DNA of 64,000 nucleotides, from contig NZ_FTPQ01000001.1 of assembly GCF_900156435.1 (NCBI RefSeq), positions 1,178,001 through 1,242,000 of the forward strand. Direction: 5' to 3'. The position numbers and the translations under genes were made by a program. This document shows, piece after piece, positions 33,026 through 42,390 of this stretch. The notes below the pieces were generated by a model, which did not search any database, was not told the DNA's origin, and saw only the letters and a list, made by a program, of their open reading frames with translations. The stretch's first letter is position 1; every line of letters starts with the position of its first letter. The stretch comes from Microbacterium sp. RU1D. Lineage in GTDB: Bacteria > Actinomycetota > Actinomycetes > Actinomycetales > Microbacteriaceae.

Positions 33026-34207
33026 TCAGCTCTCGCCGCCCTCGTTGCCTGACAGGGGCACGGGCTTCCGGCGCCTCTTGCGCCGCGCCCACTCGGCCGG
33101 TTCGTCGGGGCCGTTCCACACGGTGATGATGCCCCAGACGACCGCCGTGAGGGGCACGGCCAGCAGGGTGCCGAGGATGCCGCCGATCGCGGTTCCACCG
33201 GCGAGCACGACCAGCACGACGAACGAGTGCAGCTTCATCGACCGCCCCATGAGGACGGGCTGCAGGAAGTTGCCCTCGAGCTGATTCACGAGGACGACGA
33301 TGCCGACGACGATGAGGGCGACGACCCATCCGTTGGTCACGAGGGCGACGAGCGCGGCCAGGATGCCGGCCGTCACGGCGCCGACGATCGGGATGAACGC
33401 GAGCAGGAAGACGAGCACCGCCAGCGGCAGCGCCAGCGGAACGCCGAGGATGGCGAGCCCGATGCCGATGCCGATGGCGTCGACGGCGGCGACCGAGGCG
33501 GTACCGCGCACGTAGGAGCCAAGGACGGTGACCGTCTTGTCACCGATGCGGCGCGCGCGGTCGTAGTCGCTCCCGCGGAACGGACGGAGCACGAACTCCC
33601 ACATGCGGGGTCCGTCTTTGAGGAAGAAGAACAGGATGACGACCATGAGCACGAAGCCCGTGACGAACGACGCGACGGCGCTGACGCCCGCGAGCGCCCC
33701 TGTGCCGAACTGCGCGCTCGTGACGAAGTCGGTGATGCCCTCAACGGCCTGGTTGATCTGGTCGGGCGAGATCGCGAACGGCAGGGTGTGGTACCAGTCC
33801 TGGGCCTTCTGGAAGCCCTCGACGGCCTGCGAGCTGAGCGTGTCCCACTGGTTGATCACGGCGTTCACGACGAGCCATCCGAGACCGGCGAGTACGACGA
33901 CCACCGCGAGCAGCGTCAGCAGGGTGGCGACCACGGCGGGGACGCCCTTGCGTCGCATCCACATCGTGACCGGCCCGAAGGCCGACGCGAAGATGAGTGC
34001 CAGGATCAGCGGGATGATGACGAGCGTCACCTGACGGATGCCCCAGATCACGCCCGCGACGAGCACGACGACGATGATGATCTGCACGGCCCGGATGGCG
34101 AGGCGCCCGAATCCGTCGGCCCAGAGGCTCTTCGGCGGCGGCTGCACCGCTTGCGCGACGGACGTGACGGCGTTGCGCGGCGCGGGGTGGCGAGAGAAGA
34201 GGCCCAT
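33026..34207 (-). CDS. AI-2E family (PerM-like) transporter
   Basis: A 393-residue membrane protein with about eight helices. The family signature VLVFLLAFIPIVGAVTAGILAALVALV and the late NFLQPVLMGRSMKLHSFVVLVVLAGGTAIGGILGTLLAVPLTAVV are clear. The family covers TqsA (AI-2 export), Na+/H+ antiporters and permeases of unknown role, so the substrate should not be assumed. A basic tail (RRKRRRKPVP) closes the protein. It precedes the ligase by 5 bases. Confidence 0.9.
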   Translation of the reverse strand: MGLFSRHPAPRNAVTSVAQAVQPPPKSLWADGFGRLAIRAVQIIIVVVLVAGVIWGIRQVTLVIIPLILALIFASAFGPVTMWMRRKGVPAVVATLLTLLAVVVVLAGLGWLVVNAVINQWDTLSSQAVEGFQKAQDWYHTLPFAISPDQINQAVEGITDFVTSAQFGTGALAGVSAVASFVTGFVLMVVILFFFLKDGPRMWEFVLRPFRGSDYDRARRIGDKTVTVLGSYVRGTASVAAVDAIGIGIGLAILGVPLALPLAVLVFLLAFIPIVGAVTAGILAALVALVTNGWVVALIVVGIVVLVNQLEGNFLQPVLMGRSMKLHSFVVLVVLAGGTAIGGILGTLLAVPLTAVVWGIITVWNGPDEPAEWARRKRRRKPVPLSGNEGGES

Positions 34208-34357
34208 GCGATGACGTTAGCGGGAGGTTCCGACATCGCCCGCGCGGGTTGCGCGGCTCAGGGCTGCGGATTAGGGCTCCGTGTCACCCGTGGCGCAGGA
34301 TCCCGCGCGGCCCCGCGGGGGCTCGGCGCGCGCGGCCGCCCCCCGCGGCATCCGCGG

Positions 34358-35599
34358 TCAGACGAACGCGCTCATCCCGGTGATGTCGCGGCCGAGAAGC
34401 AGCGCCTGCACGCTCTCGGTGCCCTCGTAAGTGTGGATCGCCTCGATGTCGGCCATGTGCTGCATGACGCCGTTCTCGAGGAGGATGCCGTTGCCGCCCA
34501 GCAGGTCGCGCGCGATCGCCGCCACCCGGCGGGCTGCGCGGGTGTTGTGGTACTTCGCGAGCGAGGCCTGGGTGGGGCGCAGACCCCCCGAGGTCTCGAG
34601 GTCGGCGAGGCGGCGGCAGTACAGCTGCATCGCGGTGAGCTCGTCGAGCATCTGGGCGAGGCGCTCCTGCACCATCTGGAACTTCGCGAGGGGCTTCCCG
34701 AACTGCATGCGCTCGGTGGCATACGTCCGCGCGATCTCGTAGCAGGCGGTGGCGTGACCCAGCGCCGACCACGCGACACCCGAGCGGGTGGCGAAAAGCA
34801 CGACCGACGCGTCCTTGAAGGTGCGGGTGCCCGGCAGCACGGCATCCGCGGGAAGACGCACGTCGTCCATCGCGATGTGGGCCTGATGGATGCCGCGCAG
34901 CGACACCTTCCCGGTAATGACGGTGCCCGTGTAGCCCGGGGTGTCCTGCTCGACGAGGAAGCAGCGCACGTTGCCGTGGTCGTCGCCGCCCTCGTCGTCG
35001 ATGCGCGCCCAGACGAACGTGATCCCGCCGGAGGCGCCGTTGCCGATCCACTTCTTCGTCCCGCTGAGCGACCATCCCTCGGCGGTGCGGGTGGCGGTGG
35101 TCTCGAGTGAGACGGAGTCGGAGCCGTGGTCGGGCTCGGTCAGGGCGAACGCGCCGAGGACGATGCCGTCGGCAAGGGGCTTCAGCCAGCGCTGCTGCTG
35201 CTCGGGGGAGCCGTAGAACGCCAGCGTCCGCAGCGCGAGGCCGCCCTGCACGGCGAGAGCCGTCGCGAGCGAGCCGTCGTGCCGCGAGATCTCCATGTTG
35301 ACCAGTCCTGCGGCCAAAGGAGAGGTGCGCGGAAGATCGGGGTGCTCGATGCCGTCGGTGAACAGCTCGAGCTCGCCCATGCGCCGCACGAGGTCGATCG
35401 GATACGTCGCGGCATCCCATTCCCCCTGCATGCGCGTGCCGACCTCGTCGGCGAAGGACTTGGCGGCATCCCACGCGGCGCGGTCGGCGTCGGGGATGTC
35501 GGCGAACACCGCGTAGTAGTCGGTGTCGCGGCGGCCCAGCAGGTCGTAGTGGGCGACGCGCTCTCCGGGGAGGGCGCGGGCATCGGCGTCGATGGTCAT
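34358..35599 (-). CDS. Acyl-CoA dehydrogenase
   Basis: A 413-residue FAD enzyme. FALTEPDHGSDSVSLETTATRTAEGWSLSGTKKWIGNG is the flavin/substrate loop. RMQFGKPLAKFQMVQERLAQML and DLLGGNGILLENGVMQHMADIEAIHTYEGTESVQALLLGRDITG form the C-terminal helices, with the base expected in YEGT. These features place it near glutaryl-CoA dehydrogenases, though the substrate is not certain. The ATG at 35599 is family-like. It diverges from the large secreted protein and is not obviously part of the sugar locus. Confidence 0.9.
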   Translation of the reverse strand: MTIDADARALPGERVAHYDLLGRRDTDYYAVFADIPDADRAAWDAAKSFADEVGTRMQGEWDAATYPIDLVRRMGELELFTDGIEHPDLPRTSPLAAGLVNMEISRHDGSLATALAVQGGLALRTLAFYGSPEQQQRWLKPLADGIVLGAFALTEPDHGSDSVSLETTATRTAEGWSLSGTKKWIGNGASGGITFVWARIDDEGGDDHGNVRCFLVEQDTPGYTGTVITGKVSLRGIHQAHIAMDDVRLPADAVLPGTRTFKDASVVLFATRSGVAWSALGHATACYEIARTYATERMQFGKPLAKFQMVQERLAQMLDELTAMQLYCRRLADLETSGGLRPTQASLAKYHNTRAARRVAAIARDLLGGNGILLENGVMQHMADIEAIHTYEGTESVQALLLGRDITGMSAFV

Positions 35600-35674
35600 G
35601 GTTCCCAGTATCGCTCACGGTGGGACCCGGTGTCATCCTCGAGGATGAGAGCTCGTTGCCGTCGACCGGGGGTC

Positions 35675-35703
35675 TTGCATTTCAATTCATCATTCGTATG
35701 ATG
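35675..35703 (+). promoter_or_regulatory. Promoter with overlapping palindrome before the secreted β-helix gene
   Basis: TTGCAT (35675-35680) and TATGAT (35697-35702), spaced by 16 bases, make a good housekeeping promoter. The palindrome CATCAT-TCGT-ATGATG (35688-35703) covers the −10 box, as an operator would. This leaves a leader of about 85 bases before the GTG. The core RTATGATST recurs at 42470-42478 and, inverted, at 48167-48175. Confidence 0.65.
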
Positions 35704-35796
35704 TTTCGAAGTGCAGCCGCACACCCCGTTCACAAGGCCGTGATCGAAACCGCGAGTCGCGCGTCCGGGACATCCCCCCTCCTGACAGGACCCCCC

Positions 35797-38700
35797 GTGA
35801 AGACAAGCCACCTCCGTGGCGGCGCACTGGCGGTGATCGGAGCCCTCGCGGCCTCCCTCGCCGTCGCCAGTCCCGCCGTCGCCGCCCAAGCCCGCACTCT
35901 CCACGTCTCGCCGGATGGCTCCGGCTCCGTCTGCTCCCCCGGCAAACCGTGCGACCTGCGGACGGCGAAGGAACGCGTCCGCGAGCTCGTCGCCGACGGA
36001 CGCCCCGATGTCGTCGTCGAGCTCGCCGACGGCGAGTACCGGATCGACGAGCCGCTGCAGTTCCGCCCGGAAGACGCCGGCGGTGACAGCGGTTCTGTGC
36101 GCTGGACCGCTGCTGCCGGCGCCCACCCCGTGATCTCGGGCGCCGACCGGGTGTCGGGATGGCGCGTGCACGACGGTGACGCCGGCATCTGGGTGGCCGA
36201 CACCCCGCAGGGCGTCGACACACGCCAGCTCTACGTCAACGGCGTGTACGCCCAGCGCGCGCAGCGCCAGGTCGCCGGGGCCGATCTCGCGCTGGACGAG
36301 TCCGGGATCACGCTGAAGAACCCCGACCTCGCGTTCCTCAATGACGTGCCGCAGCCCGACCGCATCGAGTTCGAGGCGAAGGGCGACTTCACCTATCGGT
36401 ACTCGCCGGTGGCGAGCATCGCGAACTCGAAGCTGACGATGGTCCAGCCGGCGTGGGAGAACAACACGTGGGGATGGGACACCCCGCAGTTCGCCCTCCT
36501 CGGCGGCTCCACCTACTGGCTGTCGAACTCCCTGGCGTTCATCGACCAGATGAACGAGTGGTACATCGACCCCGACGGCGGGAAGCTCTACTACAAGCCC
36601 GGCGCAGGGGTGGACCCGAACACCCTCGACATCGAACTCCCGCGGGTGGAGGTGCTCTTGAGCATCGGCGGCACGTACGACCAGCCGGTGAAGAACCTGG
36701 CGTTCGAGGGCATCACGTTCACGGGCACGTCGTGGCTCGGACCGAGCACCGACGGCTACGCCACGCAGCAGAACGGCTCCTACATCAAGGGCCACTACGA
36801 CTACCGACCGGCCGATGCCTTCACCAGCTGCTCGCGCGGATGCGAACAGTTCGAGCGCGCGCGGACCGGCTGGTACCAGCAACCGGCCGCGGTGCAGGTT
36901 TCCGCGGCATCCGGTGTCCGATTCGAGAACAACCTGTTCGTCGGGCTCGGATCGTCGGCGCTCGGGATCGGCAATGACACCAACGCCGCACTCAGCGGCG
37001 TCGGTCTCGGGGCGCAGAACATCGACGTCATCGGCAACCGCTTCACCGAGGTGGGCGGCCACGGGGTGTTCGTGGGCGGCAACCGTCCCGAGGCGCATCA
37101 CCCCGAGGACGAGCGCATGATCAATCGCGACATCACGGTCGAGCAGAACACCGTGACCCGCGCCGCCGTGGAGTACAAGGACAATTCCGGCATCCTGAGC
37201 ACTTACGTGACCAACGCGCGCATCCAGAACAATGAGGTCGCCAACGTCGCCTACGACGGCATCGACACCGGCTACGGCTGGGGCATGAACGATGCCGGCG
37301 GGTCGGGGGAGTACACCAACCGCGGGTACTACAACTGGAACACCCGCTACGAGACCCCCACGACGCTGAAGGACAACCTCGTCGCCGGGAACCTCGTGCA
37401 CAACACCAAGTCGCAGTTCGCCGACGGCGGCTCGATCTACAACCTGTCGGCCAGCCCCGGGTCGGTGACCGAGCGGAATTACCTCTACAACGTGTCGGGC
37501 GTCGGGCTTTACCTCGACGAGGGCACGCGCGCGACGACCTACCGGCAGAACGTGCTGCAGGGGACCAACCCGTGGGTGTTCACGAATGCCTACAACGCCA
37601 CGAACACCAGCGACAACCTCATCACGCAGAACTGGTACAACTCCGGCGGCACCCAGACGCCGAACCTCGAGGCGAACCGCAATCAGCTCGTCGACAACGT
37701 GCAGGTGTCGGGACTGAATTGGCCGGATGCCGCACGCCAGGTCATCTGCGAGGCCGGGGTCGCTCCCGAGCGGCGGACGGCGCTGAACGCCACCCTGTTC
37801 ACCGAGGACGCCGCCTGCGGCAACACGGGCGAGCAGGTGGGCGCGCCGTTCACGACCACGGCGGCGTCGGCCGCGAGTTCGCACTTCGCTCAGTCGGACG
37901 GCCATTTCGCCATTCGTGCGCAGGGCGCGGACGTGTGGGGTGGGGGCGGTCAGCGTGACGACGCGTACGGCTCCATCTTCCAGAAGGACGCCGTGAACGC
38001 CGACTCCCGCGTGTCCGCGCGCGTCGACACCGTCGGCGACGCGAACGCCTGGGCGAAGTCGGGCGTGATGATCCGCAACGACATCGATCAGCCGGGGGCG
38101 TCCGCCGGGTACGCGCTCGTGGCCGTCACCCCGCGCAACGGAGTCGTCTTCCACTGGGACGCCGACGGCGACGGGTACGTCGAGAGTTCGGCCGCGGCGA
38201 ACGTCGACACGTTCCGCCCGGTGTGGGTCAAGCTCGACCGCGACGGAGATCAGGTCAGCGCCTGGTATTCGTTCGACGGGACCAACTACGCGCAGATCGG
38301 CTCCGCGGCTACGCTCACGGGCGCAGCGCCGGTACAGGATGCCGGGATCTTCTCGTCATCGCACGACGTGAGCCGTTCGGCGCTCAACGTGTTCAGCGAC
38401 CTGCGCCTCGACCGCGATGACGTAAAGCCGACGGCGACGCTCGTCTCGCCGACCGAGGCGGGCCCGTCGCGCACGCTCGATCTCCGGGTCGACGCGACCG
38501 ACGACCGGGGTCTGTCGCAGATCGTGGCCAACGTCTACCAGGGCGGCACGCTCGTGCGCAGCACGCAGACGACGCTCGCGAACGGGGAGCGCGAGGCCAC
38601 GCACACGGCGTCGGTCGGGCTGCCCGATGGGGATTACCAGGTGAAGTACAACGCGCACGACCGTGCGGGTAACGTCTCGGCGACCGGCGCGTTCGCCTTC

Positions 38701-38979
38701 ACGATCGACGCGACCCCGCCGACGGTGACGGTGAAAGACGGACAGAACTTCACCGTCGCCACGGGGGACTCGTACGACCGGGTGAGCTTCAAGCTGTACG
38801 ACGCCGGTCGGATCGACCGGGTCGAGCTCAACGGCGTCGTGAAAGACCTCACGAACGCGCCGTGGTCGGATGTGAACTTCGTGACGCCGGGCGTATTCGG
38901 GGCCGTCCGCGGAGAGAACACGCTCGTCGTGATCGACATCGCCGGCAACAGCCAGTCGACGGCGTTCACGTTGAACTGA
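35797..38979 (+). CDS. Secreted right-handed β-helix enzyme, GH141/polysaccharide-lyase-like
   Basis: A 1060-residue exported protein. Residues 1-30 are a signal peptide (VKTSHLRGG, hydrophobic core, AVASPAVAA). Residues 33-120 (TLHVSPDGSGSVCSPGKPC … VVVELADGEYRI … HPVISGADRVSGW) are the entry typical of GH141-like proteins. Parallel β-helix repeats run to about 640 (FENNLFVGLGSSALGIG, DVIGNRFTEVGGHGVFVGGN, IQNNEVANVAYDGI). A DUF1349/laminin-G-like domain lies at about 684-870 (AKSGVMIRNDID), then two Ig-like modules to the end. GH141 includes α-L-fucosidase and xylanase, but a lyase is not excluded. GACAGGA precedes the GTG. No cell-wall anchor is seen. Confidence 0.8.
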   Translation: MKTSHLRGGALAVIGALAASLAVASPAVAAQARTLHVSPDGSGSVCSPGKPCDLRTAKERVRELVADGRPDVVVELADGEYRIDEPLQFRPEDAGGDSGSVRWTAAAGAHPVISGADRVSGWRVHDGDAGIWVADTPQGVDTRQLYVNGVYAQRAQRQVAGADLALDESGITLKNPDLAFLNDVPQPDRIEFEAKGDFTYRYSPVASIANSKLTMVQPAWENNTWGWDTPQFALLGGSTYWLSNSLAFIDQMNEWYIDPDGGKLYYKPGAGVDPNTLDIELPRVEVLLSIGGTYDQPVKNLAFEGITFTGTSWLGPSTDGYATQQNGSYIKGHYDYRPADAFTSCSRGCEQFERARTGWYQQPAAVQVSAASGVRFENNLFVGLGSSALGIGNDTNAALSGVGLGAQNIDVIGNRFTEVGGHGVFVGGNRPEAHHPEDERMINRDITVEQNTVTRAAVEYKDNSGILSTYVTNARIQNNEVANVAYDGIDTGYGWGMNDAGGSGEYTNRGYYNWNTRYETPTTLKDNLVAGNLVHNTKSQFADGGSIYNLSASPGSVTERNYLYNVSGVGLYLDEGTRATTYRQNVLQGTNPWVFTNAYNATNTSDNLITQNWYNSGGTQTPNLEANRNQLVDNVQVSGLNWPDAARQVICEAGVAPERRTALNATLFTEDAACGNTGEQVGAPFTTTAASAASSHFAQSDGHFAIRAQGADVWGGGGQRDDAYGSIFQKDAVNADSRVSARVDTVGDANAWAKSGVMIRNDIDQPGASAGYALVAVTPRNGVVFHWDADGDGYVESSAAANVDTFRPVWVKLDRDGDQVSAWYSFDGTNYAQIGSAATLTGAAPVQDAGIFSSSHDVSRSALNVFSDLRLDRDDVKPTATLVSPTEAGPSRTLDLRVDATDDRGLSQIVANVYQGGTLVRSTQTTLANGEREATHTASVGLPDGDYQVKYNAHDRAGNVSATGAFAFTIDATPPTVTVKDGQNFTVATGDSYDRVSFKLYDAGRIDRVELNGVVKDLTNAPWSDVNFVTPGVFGAVRGENTLVVIDIAGNSQSTAFTLN

Positions 38980-38984
38980 CGAAC

Positions 38985-39024
38985 GACCGTGCACCCTCGT
39001 TCTGCGGAGCGAGGGGGCACGGTC
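38985..39024. terminator. Bidirectional terminator
   Basis: GACCGTGC-A-CCCTCG (38985-38999) pairs with CGAGGG-G-GCACGGTC (39010-39024): 14 pairs with one A·G mismatch and a 10-base loop. It separates the secreted enzyme from the convergent kinase operon. Confidence 0.8.
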
Positions 39025-39039
39025 CTGGCCGGAGGCGGT

Positions 39040-39990
39040 TCAGCGCACGACGGGGTCGCCGTCTCCCGCTGCGAGGAGTTCCAGCTGACGGCGGTGCGGC
39101 AGGCTCTCCCAATCGCCGCGGCCGAGGCAGGCGAACGCTCCCGCCGCCACGGCTGTGTCGACGCGGCTCTCGAGGGGGGCGCCCTTCAGGTGCTCAGCGA
39201 GGTAGCCGGCTACGAAGGCGTCGCCCGCGCCGACCGTGTCGACGGGATGGATCGGCCAGGCAGGTCGTTCGAGGAGTCGTCCCTCGGCGCGAACCGTGGC
39301 ACCTTCGGCGCCGCGCTTGAGCGCCACGGTCGAGGGGCCCAGGGCTGCGATCGCGTCGACGAGGTCGTCATCGGACATCTCGCCGACGATGAGTGCCGCC
39401 TCCTCTCGCCCCGCGAACACCAGGTCCGACTGTGCGGCGAGCCGCCGGTAGACCGGGCGTGCATCGCGACCGCGCCAGAGGGACGGTCGGTGGTTGACGT
39501 CGAACGACACGGTCGCGCCGACCGAGCGGGCGGCCGACACCGCCGCATCGATGGTTTCGGACGCAGATGCCGACAGGGCGGGGGTGATCCCGGTCACGTG
39601 CAGCACCGTCGAGGAGGTGAGCATGGAGAGGTCGAGGTCGTCGGAGCGCAGTCGGCTCCCGGCGCTGCGCTCGCGCCAATACTGCACGGCGACGCGTCCG
39701 GGAGCGATCTCGGTCTTCATCATCGAGCCGGTCGAGCCCTCTGCGTCGACGGTGACGTGGAGGTCGACGCCCTCTGCGCGCAGTTCCCTGAGGATCCGTC
39801 GCCCCGCGACATCGTCACCCACACGTCCCATCCACACCGCGCGGCCACCGAGGCGCACCACCCCGACGGCCACGTTGCTCTCGGCGCCGCCGAATGACAA
39901 GCGGTAGTCCGAGGCGTTCTCGCCCTCGGTCGGGTCCGCTGGGCGGAACAGCGCCATGGTCTCGCCGAGCGTGACGACCGCGGCGCTCAC
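39040..39990 (-). CDS. kdgK: 2-keto-3-deoxygluconate kinase (PfkB family)
   Basis: A 316-residue ribokinase-fold sugar kinase. It has the N-terminal substrate signature (LSFGGAESNVAVGVVRLGG), FDVNHRPSLW, AGREEAALI and the catalytic anion hole DTVGAGDAFVAGYLAEHLKG. KdgK phosphorylates KDG to KDPG, and the next gene upstream encodes the aldolase that cleaves it. The GTG at 39990 overlaps the aldolase stop as GTGA (4 bases). It is last of four tightly overlapping genes (41368→39040). Confidence 0.87.
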   Translation of the reverse strand: MSAAVVTLGETMALFRPADPTEGENASDYRLSFGGAESNVAVGVVRLGGRAVWMGRVGDDVAGRRILRELRAEGVDLHVTVDAEGSTGSMMKTEIAPGRVAVQYWRERSAGSRLRSDDLDLSMLTSSTVLHVTGITPALSASASETIDAAVSAARSVGATVSFDVNHRPSLWRGRDARPVYRRLAAQSDLVFAGREEAALIVGEMSDDDLVDAIAALGPSTVALKRGAEGATVRAEGRLLERPAWPIHPVDTVGAGDAFVAGYLAEHLKGAPLESRVDTAVAAGAFACLGRGDWESLPHRRQLELLAAGDGDPVVR

Positions 39991-40613
39991 GTCGCCGCCC
40001 GCAGCTGCATGGCGGCCCGGCTCCGCTCGCTCACGCGGGACAGGTCTCCCTCGGCGATCTCGGCCCGCGGGGCCAGCCAACTTCCGCTCACCGACGGCAC
40101 CGCGGGGCGCGCGAAGTATTCACCCGCGTTGTGCGGACCGACGCCGCCGCTCGGCACGAATCCGGTGCCGGCGAAGACTGCGGCGAGAGCATCGACCGCC
40201 GCCGGCCCGCCGAGGAGGTCCGCCGGGAAGAGCTTCACCGCAGACAGGCCGGCGCGCCGCGCGCGCTGCACCTCGGTGGCAGAGGCCACGCCGGGCAGCA
40301 CCTCGAGGCCCCGCGTGCGCGCGCGGTCGACGACGTCGTCGTCGAACCCGGGGCTGACGACGAACGCCGCGCCCGCGTCGGCGACATGGTCGACCTGTGC
40401 GACCTCGAGCACCGTGCCAGCGCCCACGACGAACCCCGGCGGTGCGTCTGCGACCATCGCCGCCAGCACCTCCAGAGCCCGCGGCGTCCGCAGTGTGATC
40501 TCAGCGCACTCGACGCCGCCGTCGTGCAGGGCGTGAGCGAGGTCGGCCGCGAGCTCGGGGCGGTCGCACACGATCACCGGAACGATGGGGAAGGGTTCGA
40601 GCCACCCGTTCAT
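39987..40613 (-). CDS. kdgA: KDPG/KDPGal-type aldolase
   Basis: A 208-residue class I aldolase of the Eda family. Glu39 and Arg42 lie in EITLRTPRALE, GAGTVLE and VSPGFDDD build the barrel, and the Schiff-base lysine is Lys127 in AVKLFPADLLGG. PSGGVGPHN closes the phosphate site. It cleaves KDPG to pyruvate and glyceraldehyde-3-phosphate. Four-base ATGA overlap with the kduD-like gene before it and GTGA overlap with the kinase after it. Confidence 0.9.
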   Translation of the reverse strand: MNGWLEPFPIVPVIVCDRPELAADLAHALHDGGVECAEITLRTPRALEVLAAMVADAPPGFVVGAGTVLEVAQVDHVADAGAAFVVSPGFDDDVVDRARTRGLEVLPGVASATEVQRARRAGLSAVKLFPADLLGGPAAVDALAAVFAGTGFVPSGGVGPHNAGEYFARPAVPSVSGSWLAPRAEIAEGDLSRVSERSRAAMQLRAAT

Positions 40614-41371
40614 CGGCCGAGCCACCCGCCGTCGACGGGCAGCACGATGCCGTTCACATAATCCGAGGCGGCGGATGCCAGGAACACCGTCGCCCCGGCG
40701 AGATCCGAGCTCTCGCCCCACCGCCCCGCCGGGATCCGCTCGAGGATGCTGCGCGAACGGTCGGCGTCTCCGCGCAGGGGCGCGGTGTTGTCGGTGGCGA
40801 TGTACCCGGGGGCGATCGCGTTGACGTTGACTCCCAGAGCGGCCCACTCATTGGAAAGGGCTTTGGTGAGTCCCGCGATCCCCGATTTCGCCGCGGCGTA
40901 GCCGGGCACGTTGATGCCGCCCTGGAAGCTCAGGAGTGAGGCGGTGAAGACGACCTTGCCCGACCCGCGCTCGAGCATCCCCGCCGCGACGGCCTGGGTC
41001 AGCAGGAACGGGCTCGTCAGATCGACCTCGACGACGCGCTCCCACAGGGCGGTGGGGTGCTCGACCGCCGGCGCCCGCTCGATGGTGCCGGCGTTGTTGA
41101 CGAGGATGTCGATCCGACGCCCGCGCAGGTCATCGATGAGCGCGAGCACGGCGGTCCGGTCGGAGAAGTCGCACGCGAACGACGTGAACTCCCGCCCGCG
41201 GTTGCGCACGGCTGTCGCGATGGTGCTGTCGGGCTCGGCATCCTTCGTGCTGACGGCGATGATGTCGGCACCCGCGTCGGCGAGAGCGGATGCCATCGCC
41301 AGGCCTATACCGCGGCTCGCGCCCGTCACCAGAGCGGTGCGGCCGATGAGGTCGAACAGCCTGGCGCTCAC
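40610..41371 (-). CDS. kduD: KduD-like SDR dehydrogenase
   Basis: A 253-residue short-chain dehydrogenase. TGASRGIG at residues 16-23 binds NAD(P), and NNAG, the active Ser and YAAAK (Tyr, Lys) are in place. The stretch LLSFQGGINVPGYAAAKSGIAGLTKALSNEWA, then NAIAPGYIATDNTAPLR and RIPAGRWG, is strongly KduD-like (2-dehydro-3-deoxy-D-gluconate 5-dehydrogenase). KduD makes KDG from the isomerised unsaturated uronate. No kduI isomerase is in the window. Overlaps both neighbours by 4 bases. Confidence 0.82.
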   Translation of the reverse strand: MSARLFDLIGRTALVTGASRGIGLAMASALADAGADIIAVSTKDAEPDSTIATAVRNRGREFTSFACDFSDRTAVLALIDDLRGRRIDILVNNAGTIERAPAVEHPTALWERVVEVDLTSPFLLTQAVAAGMLERGSGKVVFTASLLSFQGGINVPGYAAAKSGIAGLTKALSNEWAALGVNVNAIAPGYIATDNTAPLRGDADRSRSILERIPAGRWGESSDLAGATVFLASAASDYVNGIVLPVDGGWLGR

Positions 41372-42390
41372 TGGTCGCCTCCGACCGCGACGAGCAGCTT
41401 CAGGGCCTGGCCGGCCTCGAGCGCGGCGAACGCGTCACCAGTCTTCTCCAGCGGAACGACATCGGTGATCAGCGTGTCCGTCGGGATGGCGCCACCCGCG
41501 AGCAGCTCGACGGCGGTTTCAAAATCGCGGCGCTGATAGACACGCGCCCCGAGGAGGCGCAGCTCGCGCCAGAAGACGCGCTGCAGGTCGATCTCGCGCG
41601 GCTGCGAATGGATGGCGACCACGACGACGGTGCCGCGGACCTTCGCCAGCGCGGTCATTCCACGGACGGCTGCGGCGGCTCCGGACACCTCGAAGACGAC
41701 GTCCGCGCCGGCACCGCCCGTCCATTCCTCCACCCAGGCGGTCTGGTCGGTCGCGCGAGGGTCGAGCGTGCGGAAGCCGAGGTCCTCGATCGTGCCTCGG
41801 CGACCGGCATCCGGCTCGATGACGACGACGTCCGCTCCGGTGTGCCGTGCGACGCTCGCGATGAGGACGCCGATGGGGCCGCCGCCGATGACGACCGCCG
41901 TGTCTCCCGCGGCGAGCTCAGAGCGACGCACGTCGTGGACGGCGACGGCGACCGGCTCGACGAGCGCTCCCTCGCGCAGGTCGAGGTCGTCGGGCAGACG
42001 TACGACGGTGGAGCCCGGAACGTTCCACAGCTCCTGCAGCGCGCCGGGGGAGTCGATGCCGATGAAGTCGAGGTTCTGGCAGATGTGTTCGTTGCCGGCG
42101 CGGCAGGCGGGGCACGTGCCGTCCCAGTCCAACGGCATCACGGTGACGCGGTCTCCCGGCATCCATTCGTCCACCCCGTCGCCGACGGCGGCGATCACGC
42201 CGCTCATCTCATGACCGAAGACGAGCGGTCGCTCGACGCGGGCATCCATGTCGCCGTGGAAGACGTGGAGGTCGGTGCCGCACAGGCCGGTGTACGCCAC
42301 GCGGATCTGGACCTGTCCCGCGGGGGGAGCCTCCGTGGGGATGTCCACGGGGTCGACGGTCCGAGCCGAGGTGTAGTGAAGTGCGCGCAC
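41368..42390 (-). CDS. Zinc-dependent sugar/polyol dehydrogenase (MDR)
   Basis: A 340-residue MDR enzyme of the threonine/sorbitol/idonate dehydrogenase group. Catalytic zinc: Cys37 (GLCGTD) and His60-Glu61. In the structural zinc lobe, DGTCPACRAGNEHIC, only three cysteines remain (93, 96, 104) and Asp90 replaces the first. The Rossmann loop is IGGGPIGVLIAS. Its probable task is to oxidise a hexonate or polyol into the KDG branch. First gene of the minus-strand operon; the ATG at 42390 faces the ABC transporter genes. Confidence 0.83.
   Translation of the reverse strand: MRALHYTSARTVDPVDIPTEAPPAGQVQIRVAYTGLCGTDLHVFHGDMDARVERPLVFGHEMSGVIAAVGDGVDEWMPGDRVTVMPLDWDGTCPACRAGNEHICQNLDFIGIDSPGALQELWNVPGSTVVRLPDDLDLREGALVEPVAVAVHDVRRSELAAGDTAVVIGGGPIGVLIASVARHTGADVVVIEPDAGRRGTIEDLGFRTLDPRATDQTAWVEEWTGGAGADVVFEVSGAAAAVRGMTALAKVRGTVVVVAIHSQPREIDLQRVFWRELRLLGARVYQRRDFETAVELLAGGAIPTDTLITDVVPLEKTGDAFAALEAGQALKLLVAVGGDQ

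Noticed and set aside
33026..34207. Autoinducer-2 exporter as a specific function
   Set aside because: The AI-2E family is broad; nothing here (no LuxS or Lsr genes) supports quorum sensing.
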